Source: Nitrososphaerota archaeon
GTDB lineage: Archaea; Thermoproteota; Bathyarchaeia; Bathyarchaeales; Bathycorpusculaceae
Length of the DNA: 14,671 nucleotides
Assembly (NCBI GenBank): GCA_031283385.1
Contig: JAITBW010000062.1
Span: 1-14,671, forward strand
Direction: 5' to 3'
The notes beneath the pieces were generated by a model, which worked only from the letters and a program-made list of their open reading frames with translations, made no database searches and was not told the origin of the DNA. The translations under genes were made by a program, and so were the position numbers. Every line of letters begins with the position of its first letter. Position 1 is the first letter of the stretch. Positions 12,749 to 14,671 of the stretch are shown in pieces.

Positions 12749-14578
12749 ATGACAAGAATAGCTGTTTTCGATCAGGACAAATGCAAAGTTAAGAAGTGTA
12801 ATCAGCTGTGCGTAAATTTCTGTCCAATGGTAAGAAGTCATGTTGAAGCTATACGTGTAGAAAGTACTAAAGTAGTAATATCTGAGTTGCTCTGCAGCGG
12901 TTGTGGTATTTGTGTTAAAAAGTGTCCTTTTAAAGCACTTAACATAGTTAATTTGCCTAACGAGCTTGATATTGACTGTAGTCATCGATTTAGCGAAAAC
13001 AGTTTTAAACTTTTCCGGTTACCTATGCCTTCAGCTGGTACCGTTCTTGGATTATTAGGACAAAACGGTATCGGGAAGAGTACTACTCTTAAAATTTTAT
13101 CAGGCGATATTGAACTTAATCTTGGTAGATATGACAATCCGCCTGAGTGGAGTGAAATAATTCAGTATTATCGGGGTTCAAATCTTCAGGATTATTTTCA
13201 GAAAATAAAAGAGAAAAAACTTAGAGTTAGTAGCAAACCGCAGTATGTTGATAAAATTCCTAAAGCAGTTACAGGAAAAACTGGCGATTTACTAGAAAAA
13301 GTTGATGAACGTAAAATACTTGAACAACTTATTGACGAGTTGGAACTTCGTAAAATTTGGGATAGACCTCTCGAAATTTTAAGCGGCGGTGAACTTCAAC
13401 GTGTTGCAGTTGCAGCAGCTTTAAGCCGAGATGCAGATGTTTACCTTTTTGACGAGCCTTCAAGTTATCTCGATGTTAAACAGCGGCTCGCCGTTGCACG
13501 TGCCATACGCAGTTTAAAGGAGCAACAAAAAACTATACTTGTAGCTGAACACGATTTAGCAATTATTGATTACCTCTCTGACCAAATATGCCTCTTTTAC
13601 GGCGACCCGGGAGTCTATGGCGTTGTTTCTCATGTCCACGGTGTGCGAACAGGTATTAACATTTATTTGCAAGGCTATATTTCTGATGAAAACATAAAGT
13701 TCCGTAAAGAACCTATAGTTTTTCAAGAAAGACCTCCAACAGCAGGTATGAACATCAATGCTCCCCTGCTAAAGTGGGATGCGTTTGAGAAAACTTTTCA
13801 AGGATTCACCTTAAAAGCTGAGCCTGGTGAAATTCGTGGCGGTGAAATAATTGGCATATTGGGACCAAATGGTATTGGCAAAACTACTTTTGTTAAAATC
13901 CTCGCCGGTATAGAAGAGTCTGATGATAAACGCAAGTTCGGCGAGCTAACAGTCAGTTATAAACCACAGTATATATCCCCTGACTATTCTGGAACCGTAC
14001 AAGAGTTATTGATGAGCATTGCTAAAGAAAACTTTACCTCATCATGGTATAAAACTGAAATTGCTCAGCCATTACGTCTCCAAACCCTTATGGACAGAAA
14101 TGTTGTAGAACTTAGTGGTGGTGAGCTTCAAAAAGTTGCAATTGCTGCTTGCCTTAGCCGTAAAACTGATCTATACTTACTTGATGAACCTAGTGCTTAT
14201 CTAGATGTTGAAGAACGTTTAAACATAGCTAGAACTCTGCGCCGCGTAGTTGAAGCTCATGGCATTCCAGCATTTGTAGTTGAACACGACGTTGTAACAC
14301 AGGACTTTATTGCTGACCGCTTAATGGTTTTTAATGGTGACCCAGGCGCTTTAGGTGTTGCTAATACACCCACTTCTTTACGTCAAGGTATGAACATGTT
14401 TCTTAAAGAAATGAATATAACATTTCGACGTGATCCAACTACTTTACGTCCACGTGTTAACAAAGAGAGTTCTCAAATGGATGAATTTCAGAAAAGCATT
14501 GGTGAATATTATTACACCAAAATTGTTAAAGCAGAGGAAGACAAAAAAGATGACACAGTAAAGAACAAGAGCAAATAA
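12749..14578 (+). CDS. abce1: ABCE1/Rli1 ribosome-recycling ATPase
   Basis: Soluble twin-ATPase of 609 residues that splits ribosomes into subunits after termination (with aPelota or aRF1). From ATG 12749 it begins MTRIAVFDQDKC, the conserved family start. The N-terminal Fe-S domain has all eight Cys in two clusters (about residues 12-28 and 49-60: LCSGCGICVKKCP). NBD1 has Walker A GQNGIGKST, signature LSGGELQR, Walker B YLFDEPSSYLD and H-loop EHD. NBD2 has GPNGIGKTT, LSGGELQK, YLLDEPSAYLD and EHD. The C-terminus is a Lys-rich tail (KAEEDKKDDTVKNKSK). The frame is open back to TTG 12701, but those extra 16 residues are hydrophobic translation of the T-rich leader and lie upstream of the likely transcription start. 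All catalytic residues appear intact. The acidic miniprotein gene precedes it. Confidence 0.97.
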   Translation: MTRIAVFDQDKCKVKKCNQLCVNFCPMVRSHVEAIRVESTKVVISELLCSGCGICVKKCPFKALNIVNLPNELDIDCSHRFSENSFKLFRLPMPSAGTVLGLLGQNGIGKSTTLKILSGDIELNLGRYDNPPEWSEIIQYYRGSNLQDYFQKIKEKKLRVSSKPQYVDKIPKAVTGKTGDLLEKVDERKILEQLIDELELRKIWDRPLEILSGGELQRVAVAAALSRDADVYLFDEPSSYLDVKQRLAVARAIRSLKEQQKTILVAEHDLAIIDYLSDQICLFYGDPGVYGVVSHVHGVRTGINIYLQGYISDENIKFRKEPIVFQERPPTAGMNINAPLLKWDAFEKTFQGFTLKAEPGEIRGGEIIGILGPNGIGKTTFVKILAGIEESDDKRKFGELTVSYKPQYISPDYSGTVQELLMSIAKENFTSSWYKTEIAQPLRLQTLMDRNVVELSGGELQKVAIAACLSRKTDLYLLDEPSAYLDVEERLNIARTLRRVVEAHGIPAFVVEHDVVTQDFIADRLMVFNGDPGALGVANTPTSLRQGMNMFLKEMNITFRRDPTTLRPRVNKESSQMDEFQKSIGEYYYTKIVKAEEDKKDDTVKNKSK

Positions 14579-14671
14579 TTTCTCACATTATCTTTTTGTT
14601 TATCGCGTCAGTTTTTCAGTTGCAAATATTTTATTTTGTTGTTCTTTTACGTTTTTTAAGCTGTGTCCTAT
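14579..14671 (+). terminator. Oligo-T transcription terminator region after ABCE1
   Basis: Immediately after the ABCE1 stop the plus strand carries repeated T tracts (CTTTTTG, GTTTTTC, TATTTTATTTTG, CTTTTACGTTTTTT) without a strong hairpin. Runs of T are enough to terminate archaeal RNA polymerase, so this is probably the 3' end of the ABCE1 transcript. No gene is seen before the window ends. Confidence 0.5.

Noticed and set aside
12731..12985. 84-codon minus-strand frame
   Set aside because: Antisense to the conserved Fe-S domain of ABCE1; a shadow of the Cys codons.
13172..13190. GGTTCAAATC resembling a tRNA T-loop
   Set aside because: Lies within the ABCE1 coding sequence with no acceptor, D or anticodon stems around it.

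Overview
The window is AT-rich archaeal chromosome. FEN-1, the ribosome-recycling ATPase ABCE1, Trm5, a DUF371 protein, aEF1-beta paired with a small zinc ribbon, and a stand-alone TRAM protein are all archaeal housekeeping families. Together with an archaeal-type ribose-1,5-bisphosphate isomerase and protein O-mannosylation genes, they suggest a TACK-type lineage, most plausibly Bathyarchaeia; that placement is inference from family resemblance. I see no rRNA, tRNA, CRISPR array, insertion sequence or phage gene.

Layout. Positions 1-162 hold the membrane-anchored C-terminus of an unidentified protein. Positions 291-4126 form a two-gene glycosylation unit: a very large membrane protein that joins a Gpi18-like GT-C enzyme to a protein O-mannosyltransferase carrying a discoidin-like sandwich domain, overlapping a dolichyl-phosphate sugar synthase-like GT2 enzyme. 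Positions 4219-6173 hold an eIF2B-fold sugar-phosphate isomerase, a 107-aa unknown protein behind a hairpin or operator, and acylphosphatase. A convergent 154-aa coiled-coil protein (6175-6639) shares a 71-bp divergent promoter region with rtcA-trm5 (6711-8835). On the minus strand, fen1 is followed by the DUF371 gene. Divergent from fen1, across an inverted-repeat-rich spacer, run a zinc ribbon and aEF1-beta, then a Cys-rich protein and a TRAM protein. A gene-poor stretch of about 580 bp with several inverted repeats follows. It leads to an unusual 25-aa Glu/Trp miniprotein with a strong Shine-Dalgarno sequence, and then to ABCE1.

How the genes work together. The GT2 product would make the lipid-linked sugar that the GT-C fusion transfers to proteins outside the membrane. 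RtcA (here with an altered active site), Trm5, the TRAM protein, aEF1-beta and ABCE1 form an RNA and translation theme; FEN-1 serves replication and repair. Several first genes have a TATA-like box about 26-33 nt upstream of the start codon, implying leaderless or nearly leaderless mRNAs, while several other genes carry GGTGA- or GAGG-type ribosome binding sites.

The best candidates for something undescribed are the GT-C/discoidin/PMT fusion, the acidic Trp-repeat miniprotein upstream of ABCE1, the RtcA variant that has lost its glycine-rich-loop Glu and Gln while keeping the catalytic His, and the unknown 154-aa, 107-aa and 157-aa proteins. I found no clear multi-gene novel system.
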